A stretch of DNA of 64,000 nucleotides, taken from assembly GCA_006176705.1 (NCBI GenBank), contig QRFJ01003348.1:124001-188000 (forward strand), given 5' to 3'. The stretch is from Cocos nucifera (taxonomy: Eukaryota; Streptophyta; Magnoliopsida; Arecales; Arecaceae). Shown here one piece after another: positions 1-11,199 of the stretch. The position numbers and the translations under genes were made by a program. The notes beneath the pieces were generated by a model. That model saw only the letters and a list, made by a program, of their open reading frames with translations, made no database searches and was not told the DNA's origin. Numbering within the stretch: the stretch's first letter is position 1; each line of letters begins with the position of its first letter.

Positions 1-133
1 GGATCTAAAGATAGTAAGTTACTATGTCCAGTACATGTCATGCAATGATAAAAAAAATTTAAAATAATAAAAATTAAAAATAAATTTCTAAAGTAAAGCT
101 AGGATCAAAATTTTAATATTATTTTAGACATAA

Positions 134-151
134 TTCCTAACAACGGCACCA
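134..151 (-). other. Primer-binding site of the gypsy element
   Basis: On the minus strand the sequence TGGTGCCGTTGTTAGGAA starts a few bases after the LTR end (ATCA). TGG pairs with the tRNA CCA tail. The form resembles the PBS of Athila-type elements. It fixes the orientation and shows that the adjacent LTR is the 5' LTR. Confidence 0.75.
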
Positions 152-301
152 AAAACTTGATGCGTGCTAATTTATAGCTATGGTAAGTGCACCAGTCGAT
201 CAAGTAATAAAGTGAATGAGTAGAGTATCATTCCTAGAGGATTGGAAAATAAGTACTAAAAAGCTCTTTCCTATGCTTTATATTTAGAGATCATTTATGA
301 G

Positions 302-326
302 NNNNNNNNNNNNNNNNNNNNNNNNN
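302..326. other. Assembly gap (25 N)
   Basis: Twenty-five consecutive Ns inside the gypsy LTR. The true length is unknown, so the LTR length is approximate. Confidence 0.99.
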
Positions 327-1083
327 AATAAAAATTAAAGAACAAAATAAAAAATAATTATTTTTTTTTTTTAAGAAAATAGAGAGAGTATAAATTATTA
401 GGGTTTTAAACTCAAGGTAATGGATTACTAAGGCAATCGATTCACCAACTCAGTCAATACAATATTCAGATTTTTAGATTAATTTTATTTTATGTGACGG
501 TGGAGTCTCCTAATTTATTCACTACCAGGCACAGCAAAACTATTAATATTTATTAATTATCCTTTGGTCTAGGTGTAATTTAAATAAATATTAATAAATT
601 AGGTTTTGTGAAACCCTCTAATTAAAATACGCTGCATCCAAAGCGTACTAAAATTTTTGCATGCATATGAATTCTAATTTGATTCATAATACAAGGTATA
701 TAATCAAGAAGCATTAACATAGATGTACTTGGTCCGTAACATCTATGTTCATCAGATCAATTAGAAGATGGCCAGTAATCTAAAAGCATTAAGATCAAAT
801 TTATATATTCCTCATGAATAAAATTTAAAAATAAATCATACTAAATATTGCATCAAAAGAGTGGCTACACCTTAGCCTTAGTAAAAGAAAATTTAGTTCA
901 TGATAACAAGTTCAAAAATAGCAAATAAAATAAAAAGCATAGAGAAATTAGACTGTTTGATTACTGAAATTGATTATCTGCTGCTCTTGATGTGGAGAAC
1001 TTAGTGAAGATGAAGAGGCTCCTTAATCGATGTCTTGATCATCGAAAGAAATCAAAAATCCTTTTTGATTTTCTTACAAATCA

Positions 1084-1190
1084 CTCTTCTCTTTCTACCT
1101 CTCTTCTCTCTCTTTCTCTCTCTCTCTTTTCTCCCTCTCTCTCTCTCTATTTCTCTCTTTCTCCCCATCTCTCTCTCTGTCTCTCTCTGA
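1084..1190. repeat. (CT)n microsatellite
   Basis: About 105 bases of imperfect CT/TCTC repeat inside the gypsy LTR. It produces a Leu/Ser-rich chance ORF on the plus strand. Confidence 0.9.
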
Positions 1191-1857
1191 TTATTTTGAT
1201 TCACGATAGAAGTAGGTTTTTTTTATAGATGAAGAGTTTGATTTACCCCAAAATCCATCAAAAATTAGGTTTAAGACTCCTAAAACAACTCAAATTAAGA
1301 TCTGGATAATTCTTCCCGTTAGATGTTGATCTAATGGTCCAAAAATCACTCAAAAATCTCTTAAAATTACCCAGATCAAGTTGATTTTAATGCTAGCCAT
1401 TGGATCAACCAAAATTCCCAAATTGCCCTCCATGGATCATGCATGAGCCCGATGTTGTGTGGACCACCGCATTCTTTAGCCAATCAGAGCGCACCTCTTG
1501 CTGTGAAATTCTCGAAATACCCTCCGATTAGTCACCGTGTGCCACGAAAAATGCTGACGTCAGCATTGCATCGGCGGGTTGGTTTGCTGTTTCGATCAAA
1601 CCAGGCTGAACCGCTGAACCGATTTTTTGAACCGGTTTGAACCAAACTAGTTTTTTTTTTTTTTTTTGAAATTCAATTCTGGGCTCGTTTGAAGTCCGTT
1701 TTGTTTGAAATTTATTTTATCTGAATCAAAAAAAATAAGATCTTTAATTGGTGGCCTTCTTTCCTATATAAGATTAATAAAAATATTAATTTCTAAAAAA
1801 TAGATTAATTTATTTTATAATTTAATACTTTTATTAGTATATTTTTACCACTTATCA

Positions 1858-2751
1858 TGTGTCACCCTCCTTTCTATTTTTTCTCTATTTATCATGGTAA
1901 AAAAGAGAAGATTTTGTGCAATTTTCTTAGATGGTCCATGCCAAAATTATTGGAGGGGGCCCAAGAGTTGGGCGCCCTTTGTCTTGCCCAAATTGGACAT
2001 TCCTTGTCTAGTTTTTGACCTAGATAAGGAGTCCTCTTTTTCTTTATCTTTAGGATAAATTTTGGACTGATATTTTATGACATTATAGACCACTGATAGA
2101 ACTTTGGGGTGTGTTAAAACTAGGGAGAGAGAGTCCTTGGGAGTTGGGGTTTCATAGACACCAAACTAGGTATCTAGGGTCTTCTTCTTCAATTAATGTG
2201 TTTACCTCTTTCCTTCCTCTTTCTTTGAGTTTTCTGAGAGTGTCTCACATCTAAAACCTCTTCTCCTCTTTCTCCTCTTTAGAAGAGTCTAAATTTAGAA
2301 GAAGAAAATATCTGATGGACCGTCAAAGAAGGATCAGCACAGTACTAGCATATTGTGCTAATTTTCTGCATCAGGACTTTTGATCATGATTCGTGGGCTC
2401 GTGTCGATATCTCCTAGAGACCGAACATGTGTATGGCTTACAACATCATTTTTAAGCCCAGATCAATAAGTTAGAACATCAAACTTGCACAAGTAATAGA
2501 TAGATCTGATCTATTTTATTTATACCTGCATTAGATGTAGTGTATATGCATGTTGATGTGATCAACATGTTTTAGTTTCTTCCTTATGTTTAATTTTTGA
2601 TTTATTAACATGCCATGATCATGTAAAAGAATATTAGATCTAGGGTATTCTTTGATATTTAAAATTAATTTTAATTAATTTTAGTCTTTTGCTGCTTGAT
2701 CTTGAAAAAGTTTCAAGATCTAGCCCTGAAACCCTAGATCTGATTTCTTCA
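1858..2751 (+). repeat. LTR1, 3' part only (family A)
   Basis: Homologous to the last ~900 bases of LTR2 and LTR3, ending in TTCTTCA just before the PBS. The upstream part is separated by the gypsy insertion: its first bases, TGTGTCACCC, correspond to TGTGTTGCCC in LTR3, so homology starts exactly at the gypsy LTR edge. It contains the conserved segment with a TGATCAACATG palindrome near its 3' end. Confidence 0.85.
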
Positions 2752-2753
2752 AT

Positions 2754-2765
2754 TGGTATCAAAGT
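2754..2765 (+). other. Primer-binding site, copy A
   Basis: TGGTATCAAAGT, two bases after the LTR end. It matches the plant copia initiator-Met PBS TGGTATCAGAGC at all but two positions. Confidence 0.85.
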
Positions 2766-4668
2766 CGAGGTTGATTATTACATGATGATGTGAGCATGTT
2801 TAGATTATCTCTTAGATTAGATCTAATTTATAATCTCATTATTAAATCTAAAATTAAAAATGATGATCACATGATCTGATATAAGATTGTCCTATTATAA
2901 GATTTATCCTTTACAGTAGAAAGGTTGTCCTAGTTCATATAGATCTATCTCTAATCATAAATTTGTTAGATGTAATCTAATTATATTTATAATTTAATAG
3001 ATTTAAAATAATTTGAAATCTAAAAATAAAAGTTTTAGACTGTATGGATTGATTATAAGAATGTCATGCTCTAAGATTTATCCCTTACAATGGAGAGGTT
3101 GTCCTAGTACGTGCTAATCTGAAATGTTGATCATAAAATTTTAGATTAGATCTAAAAAATTTTATGATCTGATTAATAATATTTTAATTTAGTTTTAATC
3201 ATCATAAATATGTTAGATTTGATTTAAGATAATTTATGATTGATTATAGTTGAAACTGTTTTAATTATATGAACATGTTTAGATTAGATCTAAAGTAGTT
3301 TCATGCTTATCTTACTTGCATATTGATTATGATTCAAATATGCAACTTGGTTGATAAAATCATGTTGTAAAAATATTTTATAAATATAAAAATTATTTTT
3401 AAGAAGCCAAACCCCAACCCTCAGCCCAAAATTTAATTAAGAATTAAGAAGTTATTTGATTAGGATCTAGGATTGTGAATTGAAGATCCTAAGACACAAA
3501 TCATAATATATTAGGTTAAATGGATTAGTGGAGATTAGGTCCATTAATTGAGTTAGACCTAAGGTTAGATTAAAGAATGAACTTAATTAGAGAATTGACT
3601 AAATATAATCAATTATTATTTTAGATTAGGTCAAGGATTCTCTAGATCAATTATAATAGTTGTAGTTGGTCAACTCCATATCTTTAACAAGATCCAAGAT
3701 GGACTTGGTTCTTGGTTATGCGGTCTAGCATGAATTGTTAGGTTGATCTAATCAAGACTAATTAAACCAGTTGGTGTCTAAAATAAATCAGATCGATGAT
3801 CTTTAATTAGCAGTCCGCTTATCTGACCATTTCTGATGGTGTCTATGGTAAGCTTTGATAGCCCCTCCCACTAATCGAACTTACCTGACCTCTTGATAAA
3901 ATTATATTTTGATCGAATCACTTGACTATTCAAGATGATGCATGTCAGCTGGGTAAATTAGTGTGATTGATTTAGGTGCTCCTAGACTAGCCTATTAATG
4001 GTCTTCCTTAAGCTAACTTGGTGAAGTTAGTGAAAGGATCATAACAAGTTGGTTCATCTAATCTTTTCTTATTTATAAATTAAATCCTCTAAAATTATTA
4101 GGTCCGTAAAATGAAATAGTTATTGTGATAACTAGATCAGAGCCTCCCATTAAGTGCATGATAATGGGTCCATTAGTTGGATAATCATTGGAGGCCTAAA
4201 AGCCTAGTGTTTATCAGCTAATGAAATTATCATTCATTATATGATTTCTTGGCCACATCTTTCTAAATGGTGGTTAGGTTAGCTAACCAAAGTTGGCCTA
4301 ATCATTTATTAGTTAGATGGGCCAAGTATGGTCATGTTAATGGTTGAACCTAATTGGACCTTTTTAGTGAAGGCCAAAGGCTACTAATTAGGGATTGGGG
4401 CAAAAGGTTTAATTATTAGAAATTATTTAGAGAAACATGTGGTTATGAACCTATCCTTAGATGTACATGGATTGGCCAACCAAAGTTAGGCTCATGTATA
4501 GTCTATGTGGATTCTAGTACCCACTAAGGAAGTAGAATAATTCCTCAAATTAGAGGTAGAGGCTGTCAATTCGAATAAAATGGTGGAAGAATCTTTTGAT
4601 TAAAGTCTAAATCTTTAGGTTTAATGAATCGATTATTAATTAGGTTATAGTTTTTTCTTGGTGCAGAT
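2766..4668 (+). other. Untranslated leader of copy A with stem-loops and donor-like site
   Basis: About 1.9 kb of AT-rich sequence with no long ORF and several upstream ATGs. Two degenerate copies of the family stem-loop have cores at about 2892-2919 and 3071-3096. A donor-like GTCTATGGTAAGC has its GT at 3848-3849. A pyrimidine tract ends in GGTGCAG at 4666, two bases before the gag ATG at 4669. The same layout recurs in copies B and G and, in part, in C and F. Confidence 0.7.
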
Positions 4669-5381
4669 ATGGCCACTTCCCTATCGCTCCGATCATTGTT
4701 GGACAATGATAAGTTGGTGGGATCCAATTTTGATAGTTGGTATCAAAAGTTGAAGATAGTCCTGGAGCATGAATGGATCCTATGTGTATTGACGAATCCT
4801 ACACCTGAGGAGCCAGCTGCCAATGACGTGGAGAGGCACAAGACTAGTTGTGCCATCTTCAATGCTAGGATGTGGACTGGAGCTCTTATCACTGATCATG
4901 TACTGTACATGATCGAACTGATAGAGCAATTGAGCAAGATCATCTTTTTCTTGCATAAATAACTTGAAAAGATGTAATACTGAATTTGTTGTCCAAGTCT
5001 TTTCTTTCATTTCTCACTTATTTCAGAATGACAAAGTCTGAAGTAGACTACCACGGGTTACTGGAGTTGCTTCAAAACTTTGAGAAGGATCACCAACTCC
5101 ATAAGGAGTCAGTGAACTTAATGGAAGGTTCATCTTCTAGTTCTCGATCCTTTAGAAAAAAAAAGAAGAACAAGAAGAAGGAAGCAAAGAAGGTGCAAGT
5201 TCAGGCTGGGAGATCTGTGCAAAGTCAGACTAAGAAAATCAAGCTGATAAGAGTCAAGATGGATGCTTCTTTTACAGGAAGTGAGAGCACTGAAAGAGAA
5301 ACTATCCTCAGTACATTGCCTCTCGGAACTAGAACAGGCAGAGAAAGAAGCAAGCTATTGCTGGGCAAGGTATTTATATGA
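4669..5381 (+). pseudogene. gag remnant, copy A
   Basis: Starts MATSLSLRSLLDNDKLVG, the start shared with copies B and G. Gag would form the capsid and package the RNA. Compared with B and G, a block of roughly 55-60 residues is missing after the PEEPAAN segment, so the text jumps to VERHKTSCAIFNA. A stop at 4960-4962 and a frameshift follow, and the second half resumes at about 4986-5381. The basic KKKKNKKKEAKK stretch is kept. The zinc knuckle is ruined: only the bases coding CFF-type residues remain recognisable near 5258. Confidence 0.85.
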
Positions 5382-5690
5382 TAACTCCTTGCAATTTTTC
5401 TATTTGTGATTATACTGACTGGGTATTGGATACCGGTAGCCCTTACCATATTTGCAATTCATTGCAGGGGTTGCAAGTCAGTAGGAGATTCGAGCAAAAC
5501 GAAAGGTTCTTGAACATTGAAGATGGAAGATCAGTTCCAGTTCTAGCTTTAGGAATCCTAAAACTTGTATTTGAGTTCCATATCGTTGTTCTTAGTGATT
5601 ATCATTTCTGTCCCAATTTCTTTTTAAATATTATTTTTGTAGGCTTTCAGGCCAAAAATGATTATGAATTTTTAATAAAGAAATAAGTTT
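5378..5690 (+). pseudogene. Aspartic protease remnant, copy A
   Basis: Copia protease region with WVLDTGSPYHICNS; the catalytic Asp-Thr-Gly at about 5429-5437 is intact. Downstream, LNIEDGRSVPVLALG and a degenerate hydrophobic FLNIIFVGF segment match the family layout. The frame closes at 5686 before the integrase. It is cut off from gag by a frameshift, so no polyprotein could be made. Confidence 0.8.
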
Positions 5691-6780
5691 GTAATATTTT
5701 TATGAATGATATTACTATTTTTTGTGGACATTTGAATAATGATGCGTATATGCTATCACAATCTGTTAACATAGTCTATTCAACTAGCAAGCATCCTAGA
5801 TTAGATAGTGTATCAGATATCTACTTATAAAACTGTAGGCTAGATCATATAAACAAGAATAGGATAAACATGTTGACTCAAGAGGAAATCCTTGAAGTCA
5901 GTGAATTACTTCTAACCTATGAGTCCTATCTTCTTTGTAAAATGACCAAGTCACCTTTTATTGAAAAAGATGAGAGAGCCACTAAGCTCTTAGATCTAGT
6001 ACATACTGATGTATGTGGACCAATGAGCATAAGTGCCAGAGATGGATATTTCTATTTCATCACTTTCACAGATGATCTATCTAGATATGGATATGTCTAT
6101 CTGATGAAATACAGGTAGGATTCATTTGAAATATTCAAATGATTTCAAGTGAAGTAGAGAAACAAACTGGGAAGAGTATTAAAACTCTTTGGTCTGATCG
6201 AGGAAGAAAATATCTTTTCGATGAGTTTTTCATATATCTAGGAGAGAATTGGATTCTCTCCTAATAGACTCCTTCAGAAACACTATAGCATAATGGTGTG
6301 TCTGAAAGATGGAATCAGGCTCTGTTAAACATGGTCCGATCCATGATGGATTTTGCCAACTTGCTGATATTCTTCTAGGGATATGCACTCGAATCGACTT
6401 GTTATCTGTTAAATAGGGTTCCAAGTGAGTCTATAGTTAAGACACCATATGAGATATGGATAGGATGTAAGCCAGCACTTTCATACCTTAGGATTTGGGG
6501 GTGCCCAGCTTATGTCAAATAGTTAGTTACAGATAAACTTGGACCTAGGTCTAATAAGTGCACATTTATAGGATACCCAAAAGAGACCAAAGGATACTAT
6601 TTCTACCATACTAATGAACAAAAGGTGTTCATCAACCTTAAGGCAATCTTTTTGAAAAAGGAGTTCCTTGGTGAAGGAATTGTTGCCTCTAAGGTTGAAC
6701 TTGATGAAGTTCAACAGGTAGAAAAATCGACACCTATAGCTGAACCTGATTTGAATTTGATTAGATTAGATTCGAAGCCT
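5691..6780 (+). pseudogene. Integrase remnant, copy A
   Basis: The GAG-pre-integrase segment (DHINKNRINMLTQEE) has a TAA just upstream. The integrase core has VHTDVCGP and FTDDLSRYGYVYLM, giving the first two catalytic Asp. The third catalytic residue is changed: the RGGEYL of the family reads RGRKYL (about 6199-6216), Glu to Lys. A C-terminal TPYEIWIGCKPALSYL block follows, with more in-frame stops. Confidence 0.8.
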
Positions 6781-6889
6781 AGTGTACCTACACCATTAAG
6801 ATGATTTGATAAAGTACCACATCATCCAAATAGATACTATGATTTTTCAGTCCGGGATGGTGATCCCATCAAACTCGATGAGAATGATG

Positions 6890-7860
6890 AGGATCCAATC
6901 ACTTATATGGATGCTATGCAGCGGTCCGATTCTAAGAAATGATTTGAGGCCATGAAATTCAAAATGGAGTCTGTGAAGGTCAACGACGTGTAGACATTGG
7001 TTGACCCACCCAAAGGGGTTAAACCAATTAGGTGTAAATGGATCTTCAAAAAAAGAAAGAAGCGCAGATAGAAAGGTTGAGATCTATAAAGCTTGTCTGG
7101 TTGCCAAAGGACATCATCAACATTATGATATTGACTATAACAAGACATTCTTCCATGTGGCAATGCTCAAATCCATTCGGATAATGCTTGCGATAGCTGC
7201 CCATCGAGATAATCAGATCTGACAGATGGATGAGAAGATGGTTTTTCTAAATGGAGAGCTGACTGAAGAGGTATATATGATACAATCTGAGGGGTTCACA
7301 TCCATAGATGAGTCCAAGGTGTGCAAGCTTCAGAGATTCATTTATGGATTAAAGTAGGCATCTCGAAGTTGGAACATGCATTTTGATAAGATGATCAAAA
7401 TGTATGGCTTAATTAAGAGCGGAGAAGAGCCCAACATTTATAAATGAGCAAATAGTCCAGTAGTGATATACCTTGTCTTGTACGTGGATGCCATTCTCTT
7501 AATCAAAAATGACATCCCCACACTATAGGGAATAATAGTCTGATTGTCATCATAGTTCTCTATGAAGGACTTGGGTCAAGCATCCTAAATCCTAGGAATG
7601 AAGATCTATAGGGATAGATCTAAAAGGATGCTTAGGTTATCCCAGTCCATGTACATACATATTATGCTAAAGAGGTTCAGCATGGAGAATTCCAAAAAGA
7701 GCTATCTTCCGATAGGCCATGGAATTTCTATCTCTAAAAAGGATTGTCTGACAACTCCTAAAGAAAGAGAGCATATGAGTGAGTCCCATATGCTTCGATA
7801 GTGGGATCTATCATGTACGCTATGACATATACGAGACCAGACGTAGCATACTCACTAGGA
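6890..7860 (+). pseudogene. Reverse transcriptase remnant, copy A
   Basis: Recognisable by the YMDAMQRSD entry, TLVDPPKGVKP, a degraded fingers region, FLNGELTEEVYMIQ and SWNMHFDKMIK. The polymerase box YVDD is YVDA at 7481-7492, which removes one catalytic Asp. Several stops (for example within GLK-stop-ASRSW) and frameshifts interrupt it. Its downstream end, SMENSKKSYLPIGHGIS, leads into RNase H. Confidence 0.85.
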
Positions 7861-8471
7861 GTAGTAGATACCAGCCTAATCCTGGAATAAACCACTAGAA
7901 AGTGGTTAAATCCATCCTTAAGTATTTGAGAAATACTAAGGATCAATGGTTGGTTTATGGTGAGTTAAATCTAAAACTTGTAGGATTTACAGACTCCAAC
8001 TTTCAATCTGACCATGATGACAGTAGAAGCATGTCGGGATATACCTTTACTCTGAATGGTGGAGCCATCTGCAGAAAGAATTTTAAGCAGCATACTATGG
8101 TAGATTCTATTTGCAAAGCAGAGTATGTTGCACATCAGATGCACTTAAAAAAGCTGTGGCTAAGAAAATTTATTACCAAGTTTGGAGTAGCATCCTCCCT
8201 AGATGGTCTGGTCCTACTCTACTGTGATAGCATTGGTGCCATAGCTCAAGCAAAGGAACCAAAGGCACACTAATGGATGATGTATATTCTACACCACTTT
8301 TACCTGGTCTGGAAGATCGTGGATCGAGATGATATTGATCTTCAAAAGATCGACGAAAAGAAGAACCTGGTCGATCCCTTCACTAAAGCCCTAACGATAA
8401 AGGAGTTTGACAATCATAAGTCAAAGTGGATATTAGATACTTTGTCGAGTGGATTTAGGATAAGTAGAAGT
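7861..8471 (+). pseudogene. RNase H remnant and 3' end, copy A
   Basis: The copia RNase H domain is readable at 7902-8273 and 8277-8477: SILKYLRNTKDQWLVYG, FTDSNFQSDHDDSRS, CKAEYVAHQ, and the LQKIDEKKNLVDPFTKAL tail. The DS(T/I)GAIAQAKEPKAH segment is kept. The purine-rich sequence TAAGTAGAAGT immediately before LTR2 at 8472 is the degenerate polypurine tract. Confidence 0.85.
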
Positions 8472-10836
8472 TGTTAGAAAATATATCCTAAAGTCAATCA
8501 TTAGTCTATTGATGATCGAGCTATATTGTAATTATATTTGATTCATTAATAAATAAAATATATTTTTGATATTTTCCATCATAAAGTATTCATTTTCTAA
8601 TAAACTTCATTATTATGATGAAGTCTTTAGGACTATTTAGCTTCGATAAAGAGAGAATTTATCGATTAGTTCTTAAAATAGTTCATGATCAAATGATAGT
8701 CTGTTAATTAGGACGACAGCATCTATCGAGCATAAGTTGCTATATGCCATATGGGTTGGTTGTCCTATTAACCAAGGAGTACAGAGACACTGGTATGGCA
8801 TACAGGTGAGATGTATGGGTATATCGTTATTGAACATGACCAGCTCTAGAGCATTCTACTATCGAGAATATCTTTGATGGGATATAGGTATAAATGTTTC
8901 TTAGACCTAAGATAACCTTAGTGACTTGCAAGCAACTCACTATGTTTTGATACTAGACTAACTAAATTTCTAATTCAATAACGAAAAGCTTCTGGGCAGA
9001 GTCAAGTACTTGCGAAGTCAGAGTGTAATCAAAATAAAATTGACCACTCCAAGAGTTGGAAAAGAATGGATCATTGTATTTTAATATAGTAAAATCTTGG
9101 CCAGGGTAATCCATCAGATGGATTTGATATTTTGAAATACAATATGGACAACCTGATTAAAGTTGATAGTTGAACTCTGAGGTGTCTTACAAGCATTTTG
9201 ATCAAAGAGATGAATTATATGAAAACTATACCCACATGAATTCTAAGGATGTTATTCTATGCATTTGATCTATCTAATTAGATGGTTGATCAATGATTAA
9301 GAATTGTTCTAGGGTTAAATGATCAATACGATTGATGTTTAACGTAGTACAAGTGTTGCATGAGGATCGATTAGTAATTAGATTGCTAATTGACTTAATT
9401 TAATTAATCTATAGGATTGAGATTAAATATAATTAAGTATAATTTAATTAGATTTAGTTTGAGCTTGATTAGGTTAAGTCCAATTGGCTTTTTGGATAAG
9501 CCAAGTGTAAGGAAGAACTAGTCCTAGTTCAACTAGGACTTGGGTCAATCCAATTTTTTAATTTGATTAGAAAATTAAAAATCAAAATTAAATCTAATAT
9601 AATCTGATGTTTAATTAGATTAGGGCCTAATTTAATTTGGTTAAATTAATTTTAGTTTAATTTTATTGAAGAAATAATTTTGATCAAGTCATAGATGGAA
9701 TCTTGGTAAGACTAGGAATCCACCTTGCGCCACCTTAGCCCCTCATGCCCCACACCCTCTTTCTCTCTTATTTTGTGCGATAAAAATCTCTCTCCTAGGC
9801 CTTCTCATGCACGCCCTCCTCTCCTCTCTTTTTCATATGAAAATTAGGTAGTGGACCAAGTCAAAGAAGGAAATTTATTTTGGTTTCAAATCCTATTAGT
9901 GTTTTGAAAAAATAAAATTCTTCCTCCCATGTCTGTTGCCCTCCTCCCTATTTTTTCTCTATTTTTCATGGTAATAAAGAGAAGGTTTTGTGCGATTTTC
10001 TTAGATGGTCCATGCCAAAAATATTGGAGGGGGCGCCTGGGTGCCCCTTGTCTTGCCCAAATTGGACATTCCTTGTCTAGTTTTTGATCTAGACAAGGAC
10101 TCCACTTTTTCTTTATATTTAGGATAAATTTTGGACTGATTTTTTGTGAGGTTATAGACCATTGAGAGAGCTTTGAGGTGTGTAAAAACCAAGGAGATAG
10201 AATCCTTGGGCATTGGGATTTCATAGACACCAAACTAGGAGTCTAGGTGAGAGCAAGGAGAAGAAGAAGAGGGTCTTTCTCTAGGGTTGCTACGTTCACC
10301 TCTTTCCTTCCTCCTTCTTTGAGTTTTCTAAGTGTCTCACATCTAAAACCTCCTCTCCTCCTCCTCTTTGGAAGTATCCAAATCTAGAAGAAGAAGGTAT
10401 CTGATCAATCGTCAAAGAAGGATCAGCATAGTACTAGCATACTGTGTTGATTTTCTGCATCAGGACCTCTGATCATGATTCGTGCACTCATATGGATGAC
10501 TTCTAAAGGAGGGATGCATGTGTGGCTTGCAACATCATCCTCAAGCTTAGATCAGTAAGTTAGAATATCTAACTTGCACAGGTAATAGATCTGATCTATT
10601 TTATTTATACCTGCATTAGATATAGTATATATGCATGTTGATGTGATCAACATGTTTTAGTTTCTTTCTTATATTTAATTTTTAATTTATTAACATGCAA
10701 TGATCATGTAATAAAATAATATATTTAGGATATTCTCTAATATTTAAAATTAATTTTAATTAACTTTAGTCTTTCATTATTTGATCTTGAAAAAGTTTCA
10801 AGATCTAGCCCTAAAATCCTAGATCTGGTTTCTTCA
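8472..10836 (+). repeat. LTR2 (shared 3' LTR of A and 5' LTR of B), 2.4 kb
   Basis: Begins TGTTAGAAAATATATCC and ends GGTTTCTTCA, with a polypurine tract on the left and a PBS on the right, so one LTR serves both neighbours. It lacks a ~120-base block (GGATACCATTGCTAGATGG and following) that LTR3 has near 17550-17670. Small ORFs inside (for example 9886-10233, minus) are not supported as genes. Confidence 0.9.
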
Positions 10837-10838
10837 AT

Positions 10839-10850
10839 TGGTATCAGAGC
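10839..10850 (+). other. Primer-binding site, copy B
   Basis: TGGTATCAGAGC, a perfect match to the plant copia initiator-Met PBS, two bases after the LTR2 end. Confidence 0.92.
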
Positions 10851-10954
10851 CTAGATTAATTATTACATGATGATGTGAGCATGTTTAGATTATCTCTTAG
10901 ATTAGATCTAATTTATAATCTCATTATTAAATCTAAAATTAAAAATAATGATCA

Positions 10955-11024
10955 CACGAACTAATATAAGGTTGTTCTGCTGTAAGGTTTACCCCTTACA
11001 GTGGAGAGATTATCCTAGTTCGTG
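10955..11024 (+). promoter_or_regulatory. Leader stem-loop 1, copy B
   Basis: A 70-nt imperfect hairpin. The outer arms CACGAACT and AGTTCGTG are exact reverse complements. The inner arms CTGTAAGG and CCTTACAG (10980-11001) are also exact and close a loop of about six bases. It lies ~105 nt after the PBS in the untranslated leader. Position and shape resemble retroviral packaging or dimerisation elements, but that function is inference. Confidence 0.7.
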
Positions 11025-11126
11025 TAGATCTATCTCTAATCATAAATTTATTAGATATGATCTAATTTTATTTATGATTTAATAGATTTAAAATAGTTTT
11101 AAATCTAAAAATAAAAATTTTAGATA

Positions 11127-11199
11127 GCACGGACTGATTATAAGATTGTTCTACTATAAGGTTTATCCCTTACAGTGGAGAGGTTGTCTTAGTACATGC
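11127..11199 (+). promoter_or_regulatory. Leader stem-loop 2, copy B
   Basis: A second, diverged copy of the same hairpin, ~100 nt after the first. Outer arms GCACGGACT and AGTACATGC pair imperfectly; the core is CTATAAGGTTTATCCCTTACAG. Copies A and G have the same two-hairpin arrangement. Confidence 0.65.

Larger units (their letters stand above)
1..1857 (-). mobile_element. Ty3-gypsy (Athila-like) retrotransposon, 5' end only
   Basis: Read on the minus strand, a complete LTR (1857 to 158) is followed by a primer-binding site and the first ~130 bases of internal sequence, which run off the left edge. The PBS begins TGGTGCCGTTG, the form used by Athila/Tat-type gypsy elements, so the lineage call rests on that alone; no gag or pol is in view. 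The right LTR edge abuts sequence homologous to the middle of the copia LTRs further right, so this element is inserted in copia LTR1. The rest of LTR1 should lie beyond the other end of the gypsy element, outside the window. Confidence 0.75.
158..1857 (-). repeat. 5' LTR of the gypsy element (1.7 kb)
   Basis: The ends are TGATAAG and CGCATCA on the minus strand, giving a short TGAT/ATCA terminal inverted repeat. It contains the assembly gap, a CT-rich microsatellite and no credible gene. Short ORFs at 992-1228 and 1443-1640 are low-complexity or chance. A TATATAGG on the minus strand near 1764-1772 could be a promoter element, but it lies very close to the LTR start and I do not rely on it. 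Confidence 0.7.

Noticed and set aside
992..1228. 78-aa plus-strand ORF
   Set aside because: It is mostly translated CT microsatellite (Leu/Ser/Phe) inside the gypsy LTR.
4780..5010. Minus-strand ORFs over gag and pol of A-C (also 6230-6424, 14491-14685, 15057-15464, 21805-22176, 22239-22592)
   Set aside because: They are antisense shadows of the plus-strand retroelement coding sequence; the sense frames have clear domains.
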